From: Brachynemurus nebulosus
Taxonomy: Eukaryota; Arthropoda; Insecta; Neuroptera; Myrmeleontidae
Direction of reading: 5' to 3'
NCBI GenBank assembly: GCA_035578155.1
Contig: JAPWDM010000001.1
Span: 1,240,001-1,304,000, forward strand
DNA: 64,000 nucleotides
Position numbers and translations under genes: made by a program. How positions within the stretch are numbered: the first letter of the stretch is position 1; the number at the start of each line of letters is the position of its first letter. Shown here piece after piece: positions 21,736 through 32,245 of the stretch. Under the pieces are notes generated by a model. That model did not search any database. It was not told the origin of the DNA and saw nothing but the letters and a program-made list of their open reading frames with translations.

Positions 21736-23797
21736 CTCACACTCGTAATCTTTTCTTTCTGTCTCATTTTTTGCGATGCTACTTTCGAAAAAAGGCTTTA
21801 TAAGTGACGTGTCATGATTTTTTTAATTCAATTTAACGATTCAGCTATATTCTATTTCTCACGTTGAATAAGTTTTTATAATCTACCTATTCCATTTTTT
21901 TATAGGAAAATTACCAAGAAAATTTGTTTTATGTGATATGGTCAGAATTTAGATTATGTTTACACCTGACTAAAATTAAAAAGAGTTTGCTACAACCGCA
22001 TAAAAATTACGTTAAATCATATTCAAACAATAATATTTTTACGTAATTTTCTATCCAAATGGCAATATAATTATAATTATAATCTATAAACTTAGCATTT
22101 TACTCGCAAATAAATTTGCACATTCATATTTTTTTTTTATTTATTTATTTTTTTTTTTTTTTTTTTTGACAACAAAACAAATAATTTTAAATTTTGACAT
22201 ATCATATCATACATTTTGGAAAATATTAAATATTTTAAGGCGAAAATATATTAAAAAGCTGAAATTTGTTTAATAAAAACCATACATCTGCTCATTTTAC
22301 CTCAAAAATGTCTGAAAATAGAATATTTTTCAATAATTAACCCAGAAAAAGCATATAAGAGGTAACTTTTATATTTTTTTTTTTTTTTTTTTTGAAAATT
22401 GTAAAATAAAATGACGTTTGATAGTAGTGTTACCAATAATTTTTTTTTTTATTTTGTAGGATCAGGCAAATAAAAATCGTAATAAGTTCTCCCCTTGAAA
22501 AAATCAAACAAGTATTTAAAACAAAATACTATTTCTTAAAAAAAATATTAAAATTACGTTCAGTTGCAAAAAAATTTTCATGTGCGACGAAAATATCGAT
22601 TTGCAGCATGTATTTGACGAAAAACTTACAATTTTGTAAATAGCTAATTAAAAAAATATGTGGAAAAACAGAAACACTAAGGAATTATTACTTACTTCTG
22701 TGATAGAATATTTTAACTTTCTACATACATTTTTTGTGTAAGTACTTACGCATTTTTTTTAATGTAAATATTTATAAACAAAACGGTAGTTTAACATAAT
22801 ATTTTACTATACTTTAGTTAATCTTAATTTATTATTACAATTTCTTTTAGCTGTTTTTCCTACTGAAATGTTGAAAATTATCGGAACCACACTGGAATTT
22901 ATTTAATGTTTAAGGTCTTAAGCACCACAGTTTATGTTTAAAATTATAAAAATCTAAATCATTAACCAAATTTATATTTATTTTACATTTTTTTGTACAA
23001 ATTTTTAATAAATAAACTTTACAAAAAATTGTAAAAATTTTTAATTAAAAAATAAAAATAGTATATTATGTTATAATTTATATTTTATTATGGCTTTATA
23101 CTACATAAGTCAATCAAATTCCAACAAAGTAGGTAACATCATTTATATATAAATATAATAAAAACACAGCACAATTATATCATATATGTATATTTAAAAC
23201 ACATGTTTTAAAGACAATTCACCTTATTAAAAAAATAATATTTAAATAGTCACATAATATCACTTATTTCATAAAATTTTTAAAAAAATATGCAAGAGCG
23301 TGGTGTTGTGATTTTAAACACACAGTCCATACTTATGTACTAACATTTTAACAGTTTAAATATTTTACAACAAAGAAATTTAAATTTTCAATAAACAGAT
23401 TTTTCCGTTAATAATTTTATTTATTATAAATTAAATCAAAATGTATAATTATGTATACTTTTATATTATTTTATTAATTACGGCAAAAATATCGAAAAAA
23501 TTTTATTTATTTAGTGATAGAATTTTCATTAATTTAAATATTTCGCGCTACTACTGTTCAAATATTTTTCCCTTTTCTGATTGCTTTCAATCGTGCTTTC
23601 AATTGGTGAATTGTAAAGCTTGTGTACACCTCACAATGTGTCATTATGACTAGCTTCAAGCTTGTTTTTAGTAAGACAATTTTAAAATCTGTCTATGAAT
23701 TGTAATGTTGTCTTAGCGTTAACTTTGCTAAGTTCAAACTTAGAGTTATCTTAACTTGTCTTTATGAATAGCGCTAATAGGTTTTATGGGTGGTTTT
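21736..23797. other. Long gene-free AT-rich stretch
   Basis: Poly-T runs occur at about 22131-22167 and 22374-22393, with many ATTTA-rich segments. The 70-codon frame at 23441-23653 has no splice signals or motif. Nothing else is recognised. Confidence 0.4.
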
Positions 23798-24190
23798 AGC
23801 GAATTTCCAGAATGGAATTTAGCTATTACAGCCACTGTCATCACGCGACTTGAGCCCGAGACTGTGGCAGAAATTTCTTTTGAGGTCCCTAGAAACCGAA
23901 AATAATATTCACTAAAATTTATATATTTATATGTATTTAGTCCTACACCGTTGGACAAGTTCGTTAGCCAGCCATGTCGGATGCCTGGACATGGTTTTTT
24001 TGGTCATTTTTCGTGAAAAAATTAGTTTTTTGCCAAAATTGTCTCAAGTTAAAAAAATTTTGTGACATTTATTTACACCATTAGAAAGAGGAGGAAAAAT
24101 CACTTAGAAGGGTGAAAAATCGCAGAAAAAGGAATTTTTATAAACGGAAATTCGCTATGTTGCGCAGGTGCTGCGACAGGGGTATTTTTA
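23798..24190 (+). mobile_element. HINE/DINE-1-like copy with complete ends
   Basis: It begins AGCGAATTTCC and ends with the inverted GGAAATTCGCT (24146-24156), followed by a short hairpin CGCAG-GTG-CTGCG and ACAGGGGTATTT. Subterminal inverted repeats, a microsatellite position in the middle (here collapsed to ATATTTATATGTATTT) and a 3' hairpin are the recognised layout of Helentron-associated DINE-1/HINE elements. No protein is encoded. Confidence 0.75.
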
Positions 24191-24539
24191 CTTAAATTGA
24201 CTTAAGATACTTTGGCTTGTGGCCACAGAATTTATTTTATGTATTCATAAAAAAAACTGAAGGGATGCCAAAAATTTTGAAAATTTTTGCCTTTTCCAAG
24301 AGACTGTATCCGCCTGATACAGATGATATTACAGATGATGTTATTTTAAACATCCATAAATAAAAGCATCTACTGCTTTTCAGAGCTGTTATTTTCCTTT
24401 TTATCAAAACTAGACACATAGAAATACTACGAAAAAAAACTTCTGTGGAGTTAGTGATATTTCTGCAAGGAATTTCATCATTTTGAAAGTAAAAATGAAA
24501 ATTTTACATCCAAATCAACCCAGTTATCCTAACTCAACC

Positions 24540-24620
24540 GTTTATTTTTAAAAGGCTTTCGATTGACGTATTTAATTCCAGGGTCGGACCTACTTGAGAA
24601 GCTGTTCGACAGGTTAAGAG
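24540..24620 (+). repeat. Fragment of the ACCGACTTC dispersed repeat family
   Basis: AAAAGGCTTTCGATTGACGTA and CCAGGGTCGGACCTACTTG match the end part of the copy at 9889-10430. The rest of 24191-25159 shows no gene. The 60-codon frame at 24237-24419 has no support. Confidence 0.5.
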
Positions 24621-25159
24621 TGAAAAATATTTTTTTTTATTATGTTACACCCCTTGAATTTAGATGAAACTTTGTATGGTAATATAAAGTACATTAAGCC
24701 ACAGTTACAGTACTTTTTTGAATGTGGTCACTCAATACGAACCCTATAAAAATAACATTGGACCGAATTTAATCTATGTTATTATCCTTAACAACGAGGA
24801 CTGGAACGTTAATAAATATGTCTAATATTCTCGATAGTATATTTGCTTTCATGTGAATTTGGAATTACTTTTTTATGTGAAGTAGTTATCGAAAAAAAAT
24901 TAAAGAAGGCAACCTTTTTTGGATACTTTTTTATTAGTTATTTCCGTTACTACTCGGTTTTAGCCGGAAAGGTTGTGGGTATCAATTACTTATAAACTCA
25001 TCATACCGTTAGTACACTTATTACTATGTGTTGCTATTGGGGGAACATTGCCCATACAAACTCGGCGATACCCTTTTTTCAATGCCTCAAAAAAACTTAT
25101 TGAAATCATAGAATGATGAAATTGAAAAAGAGATTTATTGGTTTTCAAAATCGTCTTCT

Positions 25160-25575
25160 AACGAATTTCCAGAATGGAATTCAGCTATTACAGCCACGAC
25201 TATCATGACTGTATATACCTATATATACATATGTATATATATATGTCCGCGCGATAACTCTCGAACGAAGTATCCAATTTTTACGAAATTTGGTGAAAAC
25301 ATTGGAAGTCCCAAACCCTTGGATGAGTTCTTCAGCCAAACGTGTCGGATGGCAGGAACCTGGTTTTTGTTCTTGCAAAAAATTAGTTTTTTACCAAAAT
25401 TTTCACTTATTCAAAAATTTTTGCGAAATTTTTACGCACCATTAGAGAGAGGAGAGAAAATCACATAAAAAAGTCTTTAAACTATTATTCTATGTCAACT
25501 AGTTTCCAAGAAAAACTAACTTTTTTAAAACGGAAATTCGCTATGTTATGCAGGATGTTGCGACAGGGGTATTTA
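25160..25575 (+). mobile_element. HINE/DINE-1-like copy with short TA/TATG core
   Basis: It begins AACGAATTTCCAGAATGG, carries a short ATATATACATATGTATAT core near 25220, then CGCGATAACTCTCGAACGAA. It ends GGAAATTCGCT (25532-25542) followed by the diverged hairpin region and GCGACAGGGGTATTT. Its ends align with the 23798 copy. The overlapping open frames are chance. Confidence 0.75.
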
Positions 25576-25657
25576 ATATTAGCTTAGGTAATTTTTTTTT
25601 AAATTTGCAATATCAAAAAAGCATTTCAAAGTCTTTTCGCTCCTGTTTAAAAAAGAC

Positions 25658-27535
25658 ATATGGACTTTTTCATTTAAAAGCAGCCAACATGAAAAAGTCA
25701 AGGTTCCAGATTTGTTTCATATTCACGTTATTTTTTCTATCAAGAGCCCTGAGTCAGAATATGACATCAGTTGTGTCAAATTAATACTCGCTCCCGAGAT
25801 ATTTAGGTCAGAAAATTAAAACAAATTACACAGTTTTTTGTACCTTTTTTGAAAAAATTATAGTAACTTTGTAACAGCTGGCTCAAATTTTATGAAAATT
25901 GGTACGCGAAATGAGGAAATGTCGTAGTATCGGTTGAAACTAAAAAAAATTTTATTTATTGTATAGTTTCACCCTCCCACCCCCTCAAAATAGTCCAACT
26001 TTGGACAGCCCTGAACAAAAAGTGCCTCAACGTATTTGAGTGATTTTGATCCTATTTTATGCAAAAATTTATGCTTTTTCGATTTATGAAAAGAAATACG
26101 TGGCCTTTTGATGGCATCATTGTGAAAACCAAGAAAAACTGACAGCATGTGTTAACAGAGTACTATATTATATAATGAATAATACACTTACTACAAAAAT
26201 GTGCTAAGAGAACTTATTTAGTTTTATTAATTTTCAAATATTAAGCCTTTAGTACAATTTAAATAACAATTGCTGTTTTTATTTGTCGGGAAATTATTCA
26301 AAGGGGTTTAATCATCCCCCAAAAGATTAAAGTAATAACAAAATTTCTCAAATTTTTTTCTAAATTAGTTAAAAATTTAGATTGGTTTTATAGTTAATTT
26401 TAAAAAAAAATTATCAATCTTACCATTGTATCAGCAGTGGTAGTGCAGGGGGTTAAATTTCAAGGGTAAAAATTATAACAGTTATTAAAAAAATTTCCAA
26501 TTTCTGGGAATAGTTATCTAATCGGATATTTTTAGTTTCATATATCTATCTCCTGCAATTTTAGATGTGTCGAAATAATAATAACGTAAGTAATAATAGT
26601 ATAGTAATAAATAAAACACTGTGTGACAATATTAGACGAAACTCTTCAAAAGGTTTCTTAATACTATAATTCTGACGAAACGTCTCGCCCCATGTCCGGC
26701 TTCAAAGATTACAAAGTAGTAAAGATTGATAATAAGAAAACTAGAGTACAAAAGCGACTGTTGCTTGGCAGTTTAAAAGAATTATATTTAAATTTTGTAA
26801 ATGAAAATCCCGATTTAAAGATAGGTTTTACAAAATTTTGTTCTCTACGCCCATTAAACTGTGTGTCTGTTGGGACTAAAGGTACTCATACTATATGTGT
26901 ATGTACGATCCATCAGAATGTAAAACTTTCTTTTATAGCTTCAAAAGTAAAAGAAAAAAGTAGTTTTGAAACTTATAAACATTGCTTAAGTGCGTTAGTG
27001 TGTAACCCTTCTAACGAAGACTGTTTTTTAAAAAAATGTGAAGTTTGTGCCGAGATACTAAATTTTACAAATGAATTGGAAATAATTTACGAAGATTACA
27101 GAGACGATTTAACTGAAGTAAAACAGTGGGTTACTGTAGATCGTTGTAAAATCACTAAAATACGTTAAGGCACTTTTTGTCCAGAAATGTCCAAAGTTGG
27201 ACTATTTTGAGGGTGTGGGATGGTGAAACTATACAATAAAAAATTTTTTTTAGTTTCAGCCTATACTACGACATTTTCCCATTTCGCGTACCAATTTTCA
27301 TAAAATTTGAGCCAGCTGTTACAAAGTTACTATAATTATTTCATAAAAGGTACAAAAAACTGTGTAATTTGTTTCAATTTTCTGACCTAAATATCTCGGG
27401 AGCGAGTATTAATTTAACACAATGGATGTCATATTCTGACTCAAGGCTCTTGATAGATAAAATAACGTGAATATGAAACAAATCTGAAACCTTGACTTTT
27501 TCATGTTTGCTGTTTTTAAATGAAAAAGTCCATAT
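25658..27535 (+). mobile_element. Long-TIR DNA transposon (1.88 kb) with one small ORF
   Basis: TIRs of about 370 bp (25658-26030 and 27165-27535) are inverted copies at high identity. They share ATATGGACTTTTTCATTT at the outer ends and AAAGTTGGACTATTTTGAGG near the inner ends. Both borders read ATAT, so a TA or ATAT target duplication is possible but cannot be separated from the TIR. The centre holds a 158-codon ORF (26692-27168) whose last codons abut the right TIR. A HINE-like copy lies just to the left. The superfamily is unknown to me. The element is probably non-autonomous or truncated. Confidence 0.85.
26692..27168 (+). CDS. Transposon-encoded protein of unknown function (158 aa)
   Basis: This is an intact frame from ATG 26692, hydrophilic and lysine-rich. 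It has a conserved-looking core at residues 23-82: KRLLLGSLKELYLNF, then FTKFCSLRPLNCVSVG, then GTHTICVCTIHQNVKL. A cysteine cluster follows (KHCLSALVCNP ... CFLKKCEVCAEI), and the C-terminus contains VKQWVTVDRC. I recall the phrase 'LRP..CV..G..GTH..CVCT.HQNVKL' from long uncharacterised, transposon-associated proteins in insects and cnidarians. Those are longer at both ends, so this copy looks cut down to its middle. The cysteine/histidine spacing suggests metal binding, which is inference. The ORF sits between long TIRs and reads up to the right TIR, so it belongs to that element, not to the host. Confidence 0.75.
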   Translation: MSGFKDYKVVKIDNKKTRVQKRLLLGSLKELYLNFVNENPDLKIGFTKFCSLRPLNCVSVGTKGTHTICVCTIHQNVKLSFIASKVKEKSSFETYKHCLSALVCNPSNEDCFLKKCEVCAEILNFTNELEIIYEDYRDDLTEVKQWVTVDRCKITKIR

Positions 27536-28923
27536 TCGTTTTACGTCTAGTATCTTTAGATTTTATCCCAATTCACCTTTGAGTCCCGTTTCAATCAATT
27601 GTACCGTATACGTACTATATATATTTCTTGCATACGTCAACATGTTTTTCTGTATATTACAAATTTTTTGTCCTGACTATAAAAAATAAATAAAAATCGA
27701 CTAATGTCAAAAAAGAAGAAAGAAAAACATAATGAAGTCTCATATCAGCATATTGAAATTGTTCAATTACTTTTGTTGCAAAAGTTCAAAGAGTATTATT
27801 TGATCTTCTTTCACAATGAGAAAAACATCCCTTTGTATTATAGAGTACAGAAGTCATCATCAAATTGATATACCGTATACGCAAACTAATAAAAGAGCAT
27901 CAGTTCAATCAATTGTAGATTTTCCAAATGAATATTTTTTCCCCCATTTATCCGCAACAAAAATTGACAGAAAAATATGAAAATTGCCTGTGAAAATGAA
28001 AATTATGTGTTAAATAAACAATATTCAGGCACATATTCAAATGGGAATACATATTTACAATTGTCTTCAATCCACTTCAGTTGAAGTACAAACAGTATTT
28101 TTTATACGATTCTGAAAAGGGAGACATAAGATTTTTGTGAAGTGGTTTGTGCGGAAATTTTTTATTTGGGTATTATTTTAATGGTTGAATAAGCTTTCTT
28201 ATCCACTCAATAATTTATTTCTACTATATTTCTCTATTTTCTAGAATTTCATAATTTAATGACAATGTTTTAAATTTATATTAAATTCTCTAAGCACTTT
28301 GCGATATTAATTTCTGTTCTCTCGAGTGAAAAAATAATCTATAATAAGATTTATGACATAAATAATGTATCTATAACTATTTGCGCTTGGAAAAGAAGAA
28401 TGACGCATGTATCCATTTCTTTTTCACGTAGCAATTTTCTTCGGACGATCTATCAGTCAAATACTTAAATGCTAATTTACCGGAACAAAATTGATAATAA
28501 AATTTATTGAGAAAAATTAAATAGATAATAGAACTTTATCAAAAAATCTAATCTTATTTCTTGAGTCTAAATCTAAAGTTATTTTCTTAAATAAGTGTAT
28601 GTAATTATGTATATAATTTTAAGTATTTATAATTTAAAATTATAAATTTTAATATTAAACTTAAATTTTGTTAGTTTAGCAATTTTGTCAATATAATTTT
28701 TACAATAATCTTTGAAAAAGTCTTTTAGATCGAGCCTATAGTTTAGAGGCCTTGAAATTAACTATATAAATAAAATTATCGAAATCATTCTAACAGTCTT
28801 AACTCTCTTTTGTAGAAATTTACAACGGAAACGGAAACAAAAATTTCACAAAATAAAAAAATTAATATACAAATACAAATAATATTAAAAACAATATTAA
28901 ATAAGATCAAATAATCTTCTTAC
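27536..28923. other. Gene-free stretch, probably intron 4 of gene A or beyond
   Basis: AT-rich. Frames such as 27492-27689 have no support. If gene A continues leftwards past its exon at 28924-29101, this is intron. I found no further convincing exon in this stretch. Confidence 0.35.
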
Positions 28924-29101
28924 CCCATTCACCTTAGTCTCTTTTAAGTATCCATTTTGTTGAATTCCACCGTTATTTAACCAAATACTATCACAGGAAC
29001 ATCGTCGTTTCCTTCGAGATACAACGTACTCGTTGTCGCAAACTATATTTTTGTTAAAGTCTGAATAAGATGCACTTCGATCAAAAGTATCATTTCTCGC
29101 A
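28924..29101 (-). CDS. Gene A exon 4 (unrecognised protein), minus strand
   Basis: On the minus strand the exon follows an acceptor TTGTTTTCCAG and ends at a donor GGG|GTAAGA (28918-28923). An alternative donor AAG|GTGAAT would end the exon at 28933, also in phase 0. It enters with one base, which completes the TG left by exon 3 as a Cys codon, and the whole 178 bases then read open. The peptide is polar, with a SYSDF segment, then a basic, cysteine-bearing VSRRKRRCSC stretch and WLNNGGIQQNGY. No known domain is recognised. The exon agrees with the rest of the gene in phase and style (serine, arginine and aspartate rich), which is the main support. Coding continues to the left, because no stop is reached before the donor. 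Confidence 0.65.
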
Positions 29102-29507
29102 CTGGAAAACAATAAATTTATAAAATTTAGAATATTTTTCTTTGCTATAGTTGTTTCTTATTAACGATTAAAATGTTTTATGACATTCGATCCTTCAAAT
29201 AGTACGGTTATTAAAAATTTACAATATGTAAACTGAAAAAACTTTCCCTACTATTTAGATTTCCAAGAGATACTTTTAAGGAAACCATTTTCTGTCAAGT
29301 AGAACGTATGCATTTTTCATCTCTAGAAATAAAATTTTCGAAATTTTACAAGACTTACTGTAATAAAAGACAATAGTAATGGCGTTTTATATTTTTTCTC
29401 AAACTTTTGTTTATTACAGAAGCGATATTGCCCAACATTTTTCTTTTATCTGCAAACTGACCGTTTTATCAGATAATTATTCAAATACCGCTATTCTAAC
29501 ATTTTTT

Positions 29508-29550
29508 AAAATACCCCTGTCGCAGCATCTGCATAACATAGCGAATTTCC
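29508..29550 (-). mobile_element. HINE/DINE-1-like 3' end fragment
   Basis: On the minus strand it reads GGAAATTCGCTATGTTATGC, then a hairpin GCAG-ATG-CTGC, then GACAGGGGTATTTT, which is the 3' terminus of the family at 23798 and 25160. The 120-bp satellite array begins directly beside it. Confidence 0.75.
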
Positions 29551-29554
29551 AAAT

Positions 29555-29853
29555 CTTGGGCACTGGCGGATCTCATCTAAGACCTGTACCTATTTAAAAT
29601 AGTTTAGCTTTCTAAGAGTAAAAGAATTTTTAAAATCGGTTGGGTAATTAGTTTTGGTATTTTTGGGGACCCAAGAACCCGAACGAATTTTGTGCAGCAT
29701 AGTTGTATCCATCTAAAATAATTTAGTTCTCTAGCAGTGAGAAATTTTTTAGCATCGGTTCGATAGCTTATTACTGGCGTTTTCGGATCTGCAAGATCCC
29801 GGTGGACCTCATTAAAAAATCAGCTCGACCGTATATTCTAGGCGGACTTTATG

Positions 29854-29912
<59 letters not shown>

Positions 29913-31445
29913 CGTTGTGTAGCATTCTACGCCGCATTTGCATCCGCAGGACAGTTGTGGATCTCAGATAACACAATCTGTACCTCTCTAAAATAGTTTA
30001 CCTCGGTAATATAGTAAAAAAGTTTCAAAATCGGTCAGTTATTTTATTTTTGACACTTTTAGGTCCTACTGACACTTCAGACCTTACATAACGTAATCTA
30101 TATGTATCTAAAATAGCTTAGCTCCCCAACAGTGAAAAAATTTTCAAAATCGGTCGGCTAGTTTATTTTTGACGCTTTTGGATCCGATGGACCCTGGCAG
30201 ACTTTACATAACGTAATCTATATTTATCTAAAATAGTTTAGCTCTGTAAGAGTGAAAAAATTTTCAAAATCGGTCGGTTAGTTTATTTTTACCACTTTTG
30301 GGTCCCATGGACCCTGGCGGACCCTAAATAACGTAATGTATGTCTATCTAAAATAGTTAGTTCCCCAACAGTGAAAAAATTTTCAAAATCGGTCGGTTAG
30401 TTTATTTTTGACACTTTTGGACCCATGGACCCTGGCAGACCTTACATAACGTAATCTATATTTATCTAAAATAGTTTAGCTCTGTAACAGTGAAAAAATT
30501 TTCAAAATCGGTCGGTTAGTTTATTTTTGACACTTTTGGATCCCATGGACCCTGGCAGACCTTACATAACGTAATCTATATTTATGTAAAATAGTTTAGC
30601 TCTGTAACAGTAAAAAAATTTTCAAAATCGGTCAGTTAGTTTATTTTTGACACTTTTGGGTTCTATGGACCTTGGTGGACCTTACATAACGTAATTTATA
30701 TTTATCTAAAATAGTTTAGCTCTGTAACAGTGAAAAAATTTTCAAAATCGGTCAGTTAGTTTATTTTTGACACTTCTGGATCCTATGGACTCTGGCAGAC
30801 CTTACATAACGGAATCTATATTTATCTAAAACAGTTTAGCTCTGTAACAGTGAAAAAATTTTCAAAATCGATCAGGCAGTTTATTTTTGACACTTTTGGG
30901 TCCTATGGACCGAGGCGGACCTTACATAACGTAATCGATATTTATCTAAAATAGTTTAGCTCTGTAACAGTGAAAAAATTTTCAAAATCGGTCAGTTAGT
31001 TTATTTTTGACACTTTTGGGTCCTGTGGACCCTGGCGGACCTTACGTAATGTATTCTAAATCTATCTAAAATAGTTTAGCTCTGTAACAGTGAAGAAATT
31101 TTTAAAATTGGTCGTTTAGTTTATTTTTTACAATTATGGGATCAGTAAATCCTGGCGAAACTCATACAAGTCTAGTACTCTAACAGTAAGAAAAGGGTTC
31201 TAAGGATCTCATATAACTTATGGCAGTCCGTAAGCTTCTTGCGGACATCATTTAATTAATTAATTCAAATACTTTAACTTACTAACTGTGAAAAAATTTT
31301 TAAAATCGATTGGTTAATTAATTTCTGGCCTTTTTAGGTCCCGAAAACCTTGACCTCACATAAAATACCTTAAATCCATTTGAAATGGTTTAATTTTTTA
31401 ACATTATTAATTATTAGTGGAAAAATTTTCAAAATCGATTCAAAA
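29555..31445 (+). repeat. Satellite array, 120-bp unit, about 15 copies
   Basis: Units repeat with an exact 120-bp period between 30480 and 31080 (the phrase TCTGTAACAGTGAA starts at 30481, 30601, 30721, 30841, 30961 and 31081, with small changes). Each unit has CTTACATAACGTAATCTAT, ATCTAAAATAGTTTAGC, TTTTCAAAATCGGTC and a GGACCCTGGCGGACC-type phrase. Units are most alike in the centre and decay toward both edges, as expected from unequal crossing-over. A (TA)n run (29856-29910) interrupts one left-edge unit. No reading frame is maintained. Confidence 0.95.
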
Positions 31446-31950
31446 TATTTTTCCGTACATACATATGTACATTGTACATATTTTGTTTTGTTTCATATTT
31501 AATAATATTTATATCATAACATAATCTTCAATTTCTTGTTTACTTAAAAATTCAATAAAAATAAAAAAATTCTTCATTACATTAGCTTAGAAAATCTGTT
31601 TAATTTACATTTTTTAACATGGGATAGAACCATGCTAATTATAATGCAATAAATGAGAAACAAAACTCTATACATGTATGTGTGTTATATCACATATATG
31701 TGAATAGTTTTCACTTGTTCTCACAAAATTCTTTAATAAAAAAGTGAAATATTTTTATACTTAATAAAGAACTGAGATATAAATATAAATTACTTATTAG
31801 ACTAACAAAGAAAGAATAAAAGTGAAAATTTACATTTTCTCGAAAAATACTTAAAATAGAAAGAAAATTATAAGAATATTTTCTTCATAATTTTTTTTTT
31901 CCTTTTCAACGATGTAAAAATTGAACTGCCTTATGATAGGATCGAATGAT

Positions 31951-32088
31951 AAAAAATGGCCAGAAAACCTACTTCTGGGCATCCGACGTGTCTGGCTAAC
32001 GAACTTAGCCAAGCCAATTCAGAATCCAGTCCGCACACAAAATTTCATAAGCGTTAGACGTTTCGTTCGAGAGTTATCGTGGGAACAC

Positions 32089-32124
<36 letters not shown>

Positions 32125-32245
32125 TTTAGTGAATATCATTTTCGTATTCTAGGGACCTCAAAACAGATTTCTGCCATAGTCCCGGACTCAGATTGCGTCA
32201 TGACACCTACTGTAATAGCTGAATTTCGAGTTTTCGAAATTCGCT
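31951..32245 (-). mobile_element. HINE/DINE-1-like 5' part with (AT)n core
   Basis: On the minus strand it begins AGCGAATTTCGAAAACTCG (hairpin-forming), passes GAGGTCCCTAGAATACG, an (AT)n run (32092-32120), CACGATAACTCTCGAACGAA and GTTAGCCAGACACGTCGG. Similarity stops near 31951. It is closest to the 21233 copy. The overlapping 108-codon plus-strand frame is a chance frame in the repeat. Confidence 0.8.

Noticed and set aside
26692..27168. Host gene exon
   Set aside because: It lies wholly between long inverted repeats and runs up to the right one, so it is best explained as part of the transposon.
29555..31445. CRISPR array
   Set aside because: The repeats are contiguous 120-bp units with no short-repeat/spacer structure, and the genome is eukaryotic.
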